From Gemmatimonas aurantiaca (GTDB lineage: Bacteria; Gemmatimonadota; Gemmatimonadetes; Gemmatimonadales; Gemmatimonadaceae): 64,000 nucleotides of DNA. Every line of letters begins with the position of its first letter. The first letter of the stretch is position 1. Location of the stretch: NCBI RefSeq assembly GCF_037190085.1, contig NZ_JBBCJO010000004.1:301455-365454 (forward strand), given 5' to 3'. Positions 9,925 through 18,314 of the stretch are shown in pieces. Position numbers and translations under genes: made by a program. Below the pieces are notes generated by a model that searched no databases, was not told where the DNA came from, and saw only the letters and a program-made list of their open reading frames with translations.

Positions 9925-10626
9925 TCAGGTATCGATGAGGAGTTCCCGCACCTCGAGGAGCGGCACGAGCCGATCGTCGATGCGCAGCATCTTCTGCCCG
10001 ATGGGCGCGAAGTCACCGGAGGGGAGCTCTTCCCAGTCGGCGGCGCGACCGAGCCGCAGCTCGTCATCGCTCAGTCGTCCCGCACCCGGCGTGATGGCCG
10101 GAAGGAGGACTTCGCCGAGTTCGAGATCACGCACCGAGGGGCCGGTGCGCAGTTGGGCGGGGGCCCAATGCAGATCGCGGAGCCGGGTCGGCGGCTGCAT
10201 GCCGATGCTCGCGATGTGCGCGAAGGGGATCCAGAGGTAGCGGCCACCCGCGATCACCTCGAGACGGGCGCCGATGCGGGGATCGGCGTCTTCGATGGAG
10301 GTGAAGCGTTCCCCATTGTACGTCCCGGTCACCGGCGAGGGTGCCGCGTCGGTGGGGAAGTCGCCGCTGTCGAACATGTGTTCCCGCACGCGTTCGGCCG
10401 TGATGGCCGAGCGGTAGAGCATGGTGCCCGCTTCGGCCATGTGGCCGTTTTTCGCGAGCACGTCGAGTTGCTTCTCGGCGCGGCTCCAGTCGCCGGCAAA
10501 GGTGAGCAGCTCGAAGAGGAAGGTCCGCCGCTGGGCGTCGGCCGGATGGTTCCGGAGTTCGACGCCCAGCGTGTCGATTGCCGCGCCGAGCTGGCCGGCC
10601 GCGTAGAGGGCTTGTGCGTTGGCCAT
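9925..10626 (-). CDS. tagJ: T6SS accessory protein TagJ (ImpE/SciE family)
   Basis: Accessory protein of the ImpE/TagJ family, known in other systems to bind the N-terminus of TssB and modulate ClpV-driven sheath recycling. It has 233 residues. An N-terminal TPR-like segment (AQALYAAGQLGAAIDTLGVE, LRNHPADAQRRTFLFELLTF) is followed by the ImpE globular domain with YLWIPFAHIASI and PPTRLRDLHWAPAQ, which are family landmarks. It is 15 bp downstream of hcp and on the same strand, so it is co-transcribed. TagJ is found in only some T6SS lineages, so its presence helps to classify this cluster. Confidence 0.9.
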   Translation of the reverse strand: MANAQALYAAGQLGAAIDTLGVELRNHPADAQRRTFLFELLTFAGDWSRAEKQLDVLAKNGHMAEAGTMLYRSAITAERVREHMFDSGDFPTDAAPSPVTGTYNGERFTSIEDADPRIGARLEVIAGGRYLWIPFAHIASIGMQPPTRLRDLHWAPAQLRTGPSVRDLELGEVLLPAITPGAGRLSDDELRLGRAADWEELPSGDFAPIGQKMLRIDDRLVPLLEVRELLIDT

Positions 10627-10641
10627 GGGCGCGGCGCCTGC

Positions 10642-11133
10642 TCAGGCCTTGACCTTGGTGATATCCCAGGCGGCCTGACCGGCCACGGCGAGCTTGCCGT
10701 CCTTGCCCTGGTTCTTGTACTCGATCTCGACCTTCGCGAAGCACAGCGACACCGATTCGGTCGGCGTGTCGTCACCGCCGCTCGAACCCGACCACTGGAT
10801 GCTCTCCACCATCACGTCGGTGAACTTGTACGTGAGGTAGACACCCTGGCCGCCTTCACCGGTGGCCTTGCGCAGGCTGACGAGGGCCGAGGTGAAATGA
10901 TCACCCTTGCAGCAGGCCGCGAAGAGACGGGCGGACGACTTCTCGGTCTTCTTCATGATGTTGAAGCTCGAGATGCTGACCTTGCCGGCCGACAGGCCCG
11001 ACGAGCCGGAGCCGATCGTCGTGGGGTTCGACGCGCCCCAGCTGAACGAATAGATCTCGATCTGCTTCTCGAAGCCATCGGCGGTGGCTTCGCCTTCAAC
11101 GCCTTCAATCTTGATATAGGTATCGAACGCCAT
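10642..11133 (-). CDS. hcp: T6SS tube protein Hcp (TssD)
   Basis: Hexameric ring subunit that stacks to form the inner tube and is secreted. It has 163 residues. Family features are the start MAFDTYIKIEGVEGEA, the segment IEIYSFSWGASNP, the VSISSFNIMKKTEK block and the final WDITKVKA. A GGGAG ribosome site lies 8 bases before the ATG, the best in this operon, fitting a protein made in large amounts. It has its own 64-bp leader after tssC, with the CCGTAGTTCC decamer 35 bases upstream of the start. Confidence 0.96.
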   Translation of the reverse strand: MAFDTYIKIEGVEGEATADGFEKQIEIYSFSWGASNPTTIGSGSSGLSAGKVSISSFNIMKKTEKSSARLFAACCKGDHFTSALVSLRKATGEGGQGVYLTYKFTDVMVESIQWSGSSGGDDTPTESVSLCFAKVEIEYKNQGKDGKLAVAGQAAWDITKVKA

Positions 11134-11168
11134 CTGTGCTTCTCCCTGGGTATTGAACGGTGATGGAC

Positions 11169-11178
11169 GGAACTACGG
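11169..11178 (-). promoter_or_regulatory. Decamer CCGTAGTTCC upstream of hcp
   Basis: Read on the minus strand, CCGTAGTTCC lies 35 bases before the hcp ATG. The same decamer lies 34 bases before tssB (13220-13229), and a one-mismatch copy (CCGTAGGTCC, 7367-7376) lies 35 bases before tssF. The fixed distance suggests a promoter element or regulator site, but no standard -35 box accompanies it, so its role is unknown. Confidence 0.4.
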
Positions 11179-11197
11179 CACTGCGGTGAGTGAGCAG

Positions 11198-12676
11198 TTA
11201 CTTGGCGGGCTGCGGGAGGTCCGCCACCAGCCGCATGGACACGGCGAGTTCGTCGAGCTGGTAGTGCGGCTTCATGAAGGCCACCGCACGATAGGCACCC
11301 GGCTTGCCCGGGATTTCGACGACGTCGACGCGTGCTTCCGACAACGGCTTGCGGGCCTTGATGGATGCGGTGGCGTCTTCGACGGCGACGTAGTTCTGGA
11401 TCCAGCGGTTGAGGAAGGCGTCGATCTCGTTGCGCGAGGTGTAGCCACCGATCTTGTCGCGCATCATCACCTTGAGGTAATGCGCGAACCGCGACGTGGC
11501 GAAGATGTACGGCAACTGCGCCGAGAGGCGCGCGGCGGCCGTGGCCTTCGGATCGTCGTACGTCTTGGGCTTCTGCGCCGACTGCACCGAGAAGAAGGCC
11601 GCGTTGGCGGTGCCCTTCTGGTGCACGAGCGGGGCGAAGCCGAGATCGGCCAGTTCCTTCTCGCGGCGATCGGTGATCTGCACTTCCGTCGGGCACTTCA
11701 TGGCGATCTCGCCCGATTCGGTGCGGAAGTTGTGCACGGGCAGGCCTTCGACGAGGCCGCCGCTCTCCACGCCGCGGATGGAGGCACACCAGCCGTAGAA
11801 CGCGAACGCCTTGTTGATGTTCGCGGCCATCGCGTAGGCCGCGTTGCCCCAGCAATAGTGGTCGTGGTTGGTGCCGTCGACGCGTTCCTCGTAATTGAAC
11901 TCTTCCACCGGCACCGTCGCGGCCCCGTACGGCTCACGCACCAGGATGCGCGGCGCGGTGAGCGCCACATAGCGCGAGTCCTCGCTGGAGCGGAAGCTCT
12001 TCCAGCGGGCGTACTCCGTGCTGTCGAAGACCTTGGCGAGATCGCGCGGCGTATCGAGGTCGGCCCAGCTCTCGAGGTTGAACATGTCGTTCGACGCGGC
12101 GCTGATGAACGGCGCGTGCGCGGCGGCGGCCACGTTGGACACCTTCTCGAGCAGTTCGATGTCCTGGCCGCTCTTGTCGAAGTAGTAGTCGCCGACGATC
12201 GCGCCGAAGGGCGTACCGCCGAAGACGCCGTACTCCTCTTCGTACACCTTCTTGAACAGCGCGCTCTGATCGAACTCGGGCGCTCGCTGCAGGTCGCGCA
12301 GCAGATCCTTCTTGGAGACGTTGAGCACCTTCACCTTCAGCATGGTGCCCGTCTCGGAATTCTTGATCAGATACTGCAGCCCGCGCCACGACGCCTCGAG
12401 GCGCTGGAAGTCGGGGTGATGCAGGATCTCGTTGAGCTGCAACGACAGGAGATGATCGATCTGCGCGATGCGCGCATTGATCATCGTTTCGGTGTCGCGA
12501 TTGATGGTGATGGATCCCTCGAGCACTTCGCTGACGAAGCGCTTGACGAGATCCTTCCCCTTGCTCTTGGACTCGGCGTCCTTGCCGAGGCGGCCCTGTT
12601 CGACGATCTGGTCGAGGAGCGTGAGCTCCGCGTCGGTCGTGACGGATTGCGCGGCGGCTTGTGTGGGATCGGCCAT
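11198..12676 (-). CDS. tssC: T6SS sheath large subunit TssC
   Basis: Large subunit of the contractile sheath, 492 residues, the standard length. The conserved centre is easy to read: HHPDFQRLEASWRGLQYLI, then EYGVFGGTPFGAIVGDYYF, AAAAHAPFISAAS and the C-terminal SRNEIDAFLNRWIQNYV. It starts 2 bp after the tssB stop, so the two sheath subunits are tightly coupled. The protein should co-assemble with TssB around the Hcp tube and be the ClpV substrate. Confidence 0.97.
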   Translation of the reverse strand: MADPTQAAAQSVTTDAELTLLDQIVEQGRLGKDAESKSKGKDLVKRFVSEVLEGSITINRDTETMINARIAQIDHLLSLQLNEILHHPDFQRLEASWRGLQYLIKNSETGTMLKVKVLNVSKKDLLRDLQRAPEFDQSALFKKVYEEEYGVFGGTPFGAIVGDYYFDKSGQDIELLEKVSNVAAAAHAPFISAASNDMFNLESWADLDTPRDLAKVFDSTEYARWKSFRSSEDSRYVALTAPRILVREPYGAATVPVEEFNYEERVDGTNHDHYCWGNAAYAMAANINKAFAFYGWCASIRGVESGGLVEGLPVHNFRTESGEIAMKCPTEVQITDRREKELADLGFAPLVHQKGTANAAFFSVQSAQKPKTYDDPKATAAARLSAQLPYIFATSRFAHYLKVMMRDKIGGYTSRNEIDAFLNRWIQNYVAVEDATASIKARKPLSEARVDVVEIPGKPGAYRAVAFMKPHYQLDELAVSMRLVADLPQPAK

Positions 12677-12678
12677 GG

Positions 12679-13185
12679 TCAGCTCTCCAGACCGAGTTCG
12701 GACTTCAGCTTGGCCATCTTGTCCGAATCGCCAAGGGTGTTCTGCAGCACTTCATCGAGCTTCTCGTTCGTCTGCAGATTCGCGCGGAGGTTGGAAAGCT
12801 CGGTGCGCAGTTCGAGCAGCTCACGCAGCGGCTTGACCTGCTTCGCCACGTTCTCGGGGTTGAAGTCGTCCATGCTGCGGAAGTTCAGCTCCACGCCGAG
12901 CTTGGGCGCGTTCTCGTCGTCGGAGAGCTTGTTTTCCACGGCGATCTGCAGACGCGGCTTCATGCTCGCGAGCGTGTCGTCGAAGTTATCCGGCGTGATT
13001 TCGACGAACTTGCGGTCTTTCAGACGCGGGAGCGGTTCGGCGGGATTCCCGCTGAAATCCCCGAGGACGCCCATGAGGAACGGGAGCTCCTTCATTTCAA
13101 TGGCGCCACCCGTTTCGACCTCGTACGAGATCTGAATCCGAGGGGGACGAACGCGCTCCAGTTTCTTCTGGGTACTGTCGGCCAT
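12679..13185 (-). CDS. tssB: T6SS sheath small subunit TssB
   Basis: Small sheath subunit, 168 residues from the ATG at 13185 (MADSTQKKLERVRPPRI). This start is preferred over an in-frame ATG ten codons upstream because GGAG lies 8 bases before it and the family begins here. Diagnostic blocks are RIQISYEVETGGA, LPFLMGVLGDFSG and FVEITPDNFDDTLASMKPRL. It is the first gene of the minus-strand T6SS block and diverges from tssK1 across 192 bp. Confidence 0.96.
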   Translation of the reverse strand: MADSTQKKLERVRPPRIQISYEVETGGAIEMKELPFLMGVLGDFSGNPAEPLPRLKDRKFVEITPDNFDDTLASMKPRLQIAVENKLSDDENAPKLGVELNFRSMDDFNPENVAKQVKPLRELLELRTELSNLRANLQTNEKLDEVLQNTLGDSDKMAKLKSELGLES

Positions 13186-13377
13186 GCGAGTGCTCCGGCG
13201 CGATGAGCCAGCCAATGGTGGAACTACGGGAGGGAAAAAGGGGCTGCCTAGTGTTCTCCGCGTGTGTCACAAAGTCAAGCGGATCAGACAAAGCCGTGAC
13301 GCTGCCGGTATAGGGAGTTCCCTGAAACCAGGCTGCATTGCCCTGACGACTGTGCCGCTCCGTGGATACGTTAGGGC
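13186..13377. promoter_or_regulatory. Divergent control region between the T6SS blocks
   Basis: This 192-bp gap is the only place from which both T6SS blocks can start. It contains the decamer CCGTAGTTCC (minus strand, 13220-13229) near tssB and an A-rich run around 13233-13240. I do not see convincing -35/-10 pairs or a -24/-12 sigma-54 element on either strand, so promoters are inferred from layout only. Confidence 0.5.
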
Positions 13378-14724
13378 ATGCGTCACTTGCCACCGGTTCT
13401 CTGGACGAAGGGCGTCCTGCTCACGCCCCAGCACCTGCAGGCGCAGGATCGCCACCATGAAGAGTCGCTCGCCTTTCAGGTGAGCGCCTTGACGTTCTGC
13501 CCCTGGGGTGTCTCGCAGATCGCCTTCGATCAGGCCGCGCTGACTGGTGGTACGCTGGTGGTGAACAGTGTCAGCGGTCGTTTCCCCGACGGACTGCTCT
13601 TCGATGCGCCGCTCACCGGTCCGACCCCGCCACCCAAGGAGATCACCTCGGCGTTCGCGCCCGATCAGCGCGCGGTGCTGGTGTATCTCGCGGTGCCGGA
13701 ATACCGACCCGGCGCCCGCAACGTGGCCCGTGTAGGGGATGCCGTGCTCACACGGTGGCACGCCGACGAACAACTGGCTCGCGACGAGACCACCGGCCTG
13801 ACGGAGCGCCCGATCCAGGTGGCGCCTCCGACGCTGCGGCTGCTGCTCGAAGGCGAGAGCCTCGAGGGATACACGGCCATGCCCATCGCGCGGCTGCTGC
13901 AGGGCGCCGCCGGTGACGTCAGCTTCGACCACACCTTCGTGCCGCCACTGCTCGATCTGGCGGCCAGCGACATGATGACGGCGATGATGCGTCGTCTGGT
14001 GGAGCGGTTGTCGGCCCGCAGCGCCTCACTGGCGGGGAGTCGTCGTCAGCGCAACACCGATCTGGCCGACTTCTCGGTGGCCGATGTCGGCAGCTTCTGG
14101 TTGCTGTATACCGTCAATACGCATCTGCCGGCGCTCCGCCATCTCCATGAGGTGCGCCGGGGACACCCGTCGGTGTTGTGGGAAGCGATGCTGGCCCTGG
14201 TGGGCGCGCTGTCCGCCTTTGCCACCACGGCGGATGCCCGCACGCTGCCCAGTTACGATCACCTGCGTCTGGGTGAGTGCTTCGCGGAACTGGAGCGGCG
14301 GCTGTTCGAACTGCTGGACGGGGCCGTGGTGGATGCGGCGGTGTCGTTGCCGCTCAAGCCGGTGCGTCCGACGTTGCACGCCGTGGCTGTGGAGCAGGCG
14401 GCGTGGCTGGATGCGCCGCAGTGGTTCCTGGCGGTGAGTGCGCCGCTCCGGCAGCAGGAGCTGATCGTGAAGGTGATGCAGGGGTGCAAGGTCGGATCGG
14501 CCGACGTGGTCGACACCCTCATTCGCCAGGCGCTGCCCGGGATCGAACTGGCCCATGTGTCGGCGCCGCCGCCGGCGGTGCCGGTGAAGCTCGACTTCCA
14601 GTATTTCGCGATCCGCAAGGCCGGTGGGGCGTGGGACGCGATCGCCCGCGCCCGGAATCTTGCCGTGTACGTCCCGGCGGAGCTGGTGGACGCGCGCTTC
14701 GAACTGGTGATCGTGCTGCGGTGA
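13378..14724 (+). CDS. tssK: T6SS baseplate-membrane linker TssK, copy 1
   Basis: TssK trimers connect the baseplate wedges to the TssL/TssM membrane complex. The protein has 448 residues. The N-terminal signature (W)TKGVLLTPQHLQAQDRHHEE and the terminal block NLAVYVPAELVDARFELVIV fit the family. It is transcribed opposite to tssB and separated from the second tssK by 2.2 kb, containing a hairpin repeat and an antisense gene. It is clearly diverged from copy 2, which also has an intact LTPQH signature, so this is an old duplication and not a recent one. Which copy joins the baseplate cannot be told from sequence alone. Confidence 0.93.
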   Translation: MRHLPPVLWTKGVLLTPQHLQAQDRHHEESLAFQVSALTFCPWGVSQIAFDQAALTGGTLVVNSVSGRFPDGLLFDAPLTGPTPPPKEITSAFAPDQRAVLVYLAVPEYRPGARNVARVGDAVLTRWHADEQLARDETTGLTERPIQVAPPTLRLLLEGESLEGYTAMPIARLLQGAAGDVSFDHTFVPPLLDLAASDMMTAMMRRLVERLSARSASLAGSRRQRNTDLADFSVADVGSFWLLYTVNTHLPALRHLHEVRRGHPSVLWEAMLALVGALSAFATTADARTLPSYDHLRLGECFAELERRLFELLDGAVVDAAVSLPLKPVRPTLHAVAVEQAAWLDAPQWFLAVSAPLRQQELIVKVMQGCKVGSADVVDTLIRQALPGIELAHVSAPPPAVPVKLDFQYFAIRKAGGAWDAIARARNLAVYVPAELVDARFELVIVLR

Positions 14725-14740
14725 GCCCCTGACGGGGCGT

Positions 14741-14870
14741 CGTGGGTTGGGGGTTCAGGGTTTGGAGGTGAACCACCGGGTGACGCGTGATGCATAACAG
14801 ATCACGCGACCCGGGACCCGGGTCCCGCAACCCGGCCGTTCTACTCCAAACTCACAACGCTGAACCCACG
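14741..14870. repeat. Family A hairpin repeat, copy A1
   Basis: Long imperfect inverted repeat starting 16 bp after the tssK1 stop. The left arm (from 14741) contains GGTTTGGAGGTGAAC; the right arm (to 14870) contains the matching GTTCTACTCCAAAC and ends GAACCCACG, complementary to CGTGGGTT at the left end. The centre is a self-complementary run of CCCGGGACCCGGGTCCCG. It lies between the convergent tssK1 and the downstream antisense gene and probably acts as a terminator or RNA-end hairpin. Related copies are at 22617, 23947 and 24215. Confidence 0.75.
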
Positions 14871-14903
14871 ACCGGCGCCAGCGTGTTCCGGGCCGTGGGC
14901 TTA

Positions 14904-14927
14904 CGGTTTGATGGTGAACCACCGGGT
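14904..14927. repeat. Family A half-site
   Basis: A single left-arm-like copy (CGGTTTGATGGTGAACCACC and following GGGT) abutting the stop codon of the minus-strand gene at 14927. It is related to the left arm of A1 but has no partner arm of its own. Confidence 0.5.
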
Positions 14928-16714
14928 CATGGGATACCGGGTGCGGGAGCCGGGACGGCGGGCGCGGTGGTGGCCGGCGCTGCGGGCACCGGGGCGGGAG
15001 TCGCGGCCGGCCGCATGACGATGACCACCACCAGAATGGACGCGATCAGGACGACGGCGCTGATCACGATGACCAGGCCGATCGGCACCGCGGGTTTTTT
15101 GACCACCGCCGGTGCCGGAGCGGGTGCGGGAGCAGCCGGTGCGGCGACGACCGGTGCCGGCGCCTTGCTGATCATCCGGGTGAAGTCGCTGGGGCCCGAG
15201 GCCGCCGGTCCGCCGGCGGGCTGCGCCCCGCCGAGTGGGGACAACGGGGTATTGCTGCCGGCCGCAAAAATCGGCGGCGGCAGAATGCCCGGACTGCCTC
15301 CCAGCGGATTGCCCGCGGAAGCCAGGGGAGAGGGCGCCGAGCCGATCGGTGCGGCTGCGGGAGTGGACGGGAACACCGGTGCGCTGATCGGGGCCGGGGG
15401 CACGAAAGGCGAAGCCGGCGCCCCCGCGCCAGCGGGCGGGCTGCCGATCGGAGATGGTACGCCTCCGAACAATGGAGCATGCGCCGGCATCGGTGGGGGA
15501 GCCGCAGGTGTGGCTGTGGCGGCCACCGGAGGCCAGGCCGGTGGCGCGGCTGGTGGTGCCACCGGAGAGGCCGGGGTGCTCTGGGGGAGTGGCGCGGCCG
15601 TGGCCGGCGCCGAGAACATCCGGGTGAATTCACCGGGCCCCGTGGACGCCGATGGAGGAGATGCAGGAGCAGGTGGTGGAAAAATACTCTGTTGCTGGCT
15701 CGATGATGGCGCGAAATTCTGAGCTGCCGGAGGTTGACTCGGGACACTCGGCGCCCCGAACATCTGCGTGAAGGCGCCCGGCGCGGGGGCTGAGGCCGCA
15801 ACGGGCGGCGTGACCGGCGCTGCCGGCGTGGGCGCAGGTGCGGGCGGGGCCGCCGAAGGCATCGACAGCGGCGTGATCGGCGCGATGATCGGGGGCGCGG
15901 CGGGTGCGGGAACAGGGGCCGGCGGCGCTGCGGGAGCTGCCGGCGGGGCCGCTGCTGCGGACGGAATACTGGGCGCCCCGAACATCTGGGTGAACGCACC
16001 CGGTGCTTTGGCAGCCTCCGCGGCCGGGGCGGGCGGAGGCGGCAGCGGCGGAGCAGGCTGGGCAACCGGCGGCGCGGCGGGTGGCGCGACTGGCGGAGCT
16101 GCAGGCGGCGCGGCGGGTGCACTGGCCGGCATGCTGGGCGCGCCGAACATCTGCGTGAACGCGCCGGGCGCCTTGGCCGGCTCAGGTGTCGCCGGTGTGG
16201 GGAATACCGGCGGCGGAGCCAGCGGCGGCGGAGCCAGCGGCGCCTCAGGCACTGGCGAAACCGGCACGTCGATCATCGACACACCGGCCACCGGCGCCGC
16301 GGGTACCGCCGTGTCCGTCACCGCCGTCTCGCCCACCGTCGGCATCGCCACCGGCTGCGTCACCTGTCCGGTCACCGCAGGCGCCGTGGCATCGGCTCCT
16401 CCCGTCCCGCCCCCGCCCCCGCCCCCGCGCTGCGCGAGCCAGGTGGGGAACGATCCCAGCCCCGTCAGAAACTCCGTGACGATCGCGAAACCCGAGGGCA
16501 GCGTGGCCGTCTCCAGCACGCGGTTCTTGTCACCGCCGGTGAGTCGGCCCAACTGGTTGCGAAGACGCTCCACGTCCTCGGGACCCGCGGCATCGGCCAG
16601 GTGCACCATGACGACACGACCGGTCGCCAGCTCCTGCGCATTGTGGGTCCGGATACCGTCATCCACGGCCACACACTTGAGCAAGCGGTAGCGGGAGTTG
16701 AAATCGTCGCTCAT
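14927..16714 (-). CDS. Pro/Ala-rich membrane protein with five FT(Q/R)M motifs in the T6SS locus
   Basis: I do not recognise a named family. From the ATG at 16714 the product has 595 residues; an in-frame GTG at 16753 is an alternative. Residues about 5-100 resemble a degenerate protein kinase N-lobe: RYRLLKCVAV, then GRVVMVHLAD as a beta3-like strand, a helix, and FAIVTEFLTG as a hinge; no catalytic loop follows. Then come about 430 residues of Pro/Ala-rich linker with five spaced motifs: PGAFTQMFGAPS three times, PGEFTRMFSAP once and SDFTRMI once. One hydrophobic segment (VPIGLVIVISAVVLIASIL and following) lies close to the C-terminus, followed by a short Pro/Ala tail. It is antisense between the two tssK genes. 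I infer a membrane-anchored scaffold that presents short linear motifs to T6SS or kinase partners. Confidence 0.8.
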   Translation of the reverse strand: MSDDFNSRYRLLKCVAVDDGIRTHNAQELATGRVVMVHLADAAGPEDVERLRNQLGRLTGGDKNRVLETATLPSGFAIVTEFLTGLGSFPTWLAQRGGGGGGGTGGADATAPAVTGQVTQPVAMPTVGETAVTDTAVPAAPVAGVSMIDVPVSPVPEAPLAPPPLAPPPVFPTPATPEPAKAPGAFTQMFGAPSMPASAPAAPPAAPPVAPPAAPPVAQPAPPLPPPPAPAAEAAKAPGAFTQMFGAPSIPSAAAAPPAAPAAPPAPVPAPAAPPIIAPITPLSMPSAAPPAPAPTPAAPVTPPVAASAPAPGAFTQMFGAPSVPSQPPAAQNFAPSSSQQQSIFPPPAPASPPSASTGPGEFTRMFSAPATAAPLPQSTPASPVAPPAAPPAWPPVAATATPAAPPPMPAHAPLFGGVPSPIGSPPAGAGAPASPFVPPAPISAPVFPSTPAAAPIGSAPSPLASAGNPLGGSPGILPPPIFAAGSNTPLSPLGGAQPAGGPAASGPSDFTRMISKAPAPVVAAPAAPAPAPAPAVVKKPAVPIGLVIVISAVVLIASILVVVIVMRPAATPAPVPAAPATTAPAVPAPAPGIP

Positions 16715-16882
16715 GTCGCGAGGTGCCTGAGTGATGCGTGCGGTGGCCGCCACTCGTCGAGATGACGACGCGACATCCGGAACGCCGATGTATTCTTCAA
16801 TTGTTCACGTCCCGCCGTTCAACCGCAATCGCGCCCGCATGCGATTCCTCCACCGTTTCGTCCGCTCCCCGGAGTTGCCCCC

Positions 16883-18259
16883 GTGCATCTGACGTCGCCG
16901 CCGTCGCGCCGTGTGGTCTGGGAAGACGGGATGCATCTGACACCGCAACACTTCCAGGCGCAGCGCCGCTATCACGAAGAGCAGACGGCACGCACGCTGG
17001 GCCTCATGATGCCGTTTGCCTTCGGTCTCTCGGCCATCACGGTGGACGAAGACGGATTGCGCAACGGCACGTTTTCTCTGGTGCAGGCCCGGGGCGTGCT
17101 GCCCGACGGCACGGTGTTCCATCTGCCCGACGCCGATGACGCGCCCGAACCGGTGGCCGTGGCCGAACGGTTCTCCCCCACGCGTGATGCCCATGTGGTG
17201 TATCTCGCCCTTGCGCCGTGGCGTCCGGACGCTGCCAATGTACAGACTTCCCCGCTCGATGGCGCGCTGCGGTTCCGTCCGCGCGAGGAAGTGGTCAGCG
17301 ACGAGTCCACCGGCGCCGATCCGCTGACCATCCGGTTTGCCGCGCGCAATCTGCGGGTGCTCTTCGACGAGGAAGTCACGGACGATCTGGTGGCGCTGCC
17401 CGTGGCACGCATCCGTCGCGACGGCCGTGGACAGTTCCTGCTCGACGGGGATTTCATCCCGCCCTGCGTGCAGATCGCCGCGAGCGAGCGGCTGCTCACG
17501 CTCGCGCGAGAGATCGTCGCGTTGCTGGAAGCCAAGGGCAGCGCCCTCGTCGCCACCCTGTCGCAGGCCCCGTCGGGTGCCGCCGGTGGCAGTGCGGCCT
17601 ACATGGGCAATGAACTCGCCACCCGCTGGCTGCTGCACGCGGTGCGATCGGCCGATGCCCCGCTGCGTCATCTGCTGCTCACGCGGCGTGCGCACCCGGA
17701 ACGGCTGTATGCGGAGCTGGCCCGTCTGGCTGGTGCACTCTGCACCTTTTCGATGACCAGTCACCCGAAGGACGTTCCGCTGTACGATCATCGCGCGCCG
17801 ACGGATACCTTCAACGGTCTCGAGCGTCTGTTGCGGGCACATCTCGATGTCGTGATCTCCGCGCGTGCGCTGATCATCCCATTGCAGCAGAGCAACGACC
17901 TGCTGCACGTGGCCACGATCACCGACCCCCGGTGCTTCGAACCGGGGGCGCGGTGGTTTCTCGGCGCGCGCGCGGAACTGGGACAGGCGGAACTCATCGA
18001 CCGCATGCAGCGGTTGACGAAAACCTGCGCCAGCGATTTTGTCGCCAGGCTGGTACAGAGCGCATTCAATGGTCTCGCCACGGAGCACATCCCGTCACCC
18101 CCATCGGGATTGGCGCCGAAGCCGGATCTGACGTATTTCGAACTCACGGTGGCCGGCCCGTGCGCGCTGCGGTTGCAGCAGACGCGGGAGATCGGCGTGT
18201 ACGTGCCCGACGCACTGCCGGGCACCTATATCGAGTTGGCGGTGCTGTTGCCGCAGTAG
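16883..18259 (+). CDS. tssK: T6SS baseplate-membrane linker TssK, copy 2
   Basis: Second TssK, 458 residues, with VVWEDGMHLTPQHFQAQRRYHEEQ near the N-terminus and a final block GVYVPDALPGTYIELAVLL. It lies 55 bp upstream of tssL and three genes from the end of the plus T6SS block, the usual tssK-tssL-tssM order, so it is the more canonical copy. CCGGAG lies about 12 bases before the ATG. Having two intact tssK genes in one locus suggests either a heteromeric linker or two alternative partners. Confidence 0.93.
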   Translation: MHLTSPPSRRVVWEDGMHLTPQHFQAQRRYHEEQTARTLGLMMPFAFGLSAITVDEDGLRNGTFSLVQARGVLPDGTVFHLPDADDAPEPVAVAERFSPTRDAHVVYLALAPWRPDAANVQTSPLDGALRFRPREEVVSDESTGADPLTIRFAARNLRVLFDEEVTDDLVALPVARIRRDGRGQFLLDGDFIPPCVQIAASERLLTLAREIVALLEAKGSALVATLSQAPSGAAGGSAAYMGNELATRWLLHAVRSADAPLRHLLLTRRAHPERLYAELARLAGALCTFSMTSHPKDVPLYDHRAPTDTFNGLERLLRAHLDVVISARALIIPLQQSNDLLHVATITDPRCFEPGARWFLGARAELGQAELIDRMQRLTKTCASDFVARLVQSAFNGLATEHIPSPPSGLAPKPDLTYFELTVAGPCALRLQQTREIGVYVPDALPGTYIELAVLLPQ

Positions 18260-18314
18260 TCCGGCAGGTAGTCCATTCCTTTCAGGTCCTTCCAGGCTTT
18301 TCCAGGGACGTGTT

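Noticed and set aside
15768..16691. Gly/Ala-rich plus-strand frame
   Set aside because: It is the reverse of the Pro/Ala-rich gene; GGC/GCC runs read as Gly/Ala on the opposite strand.
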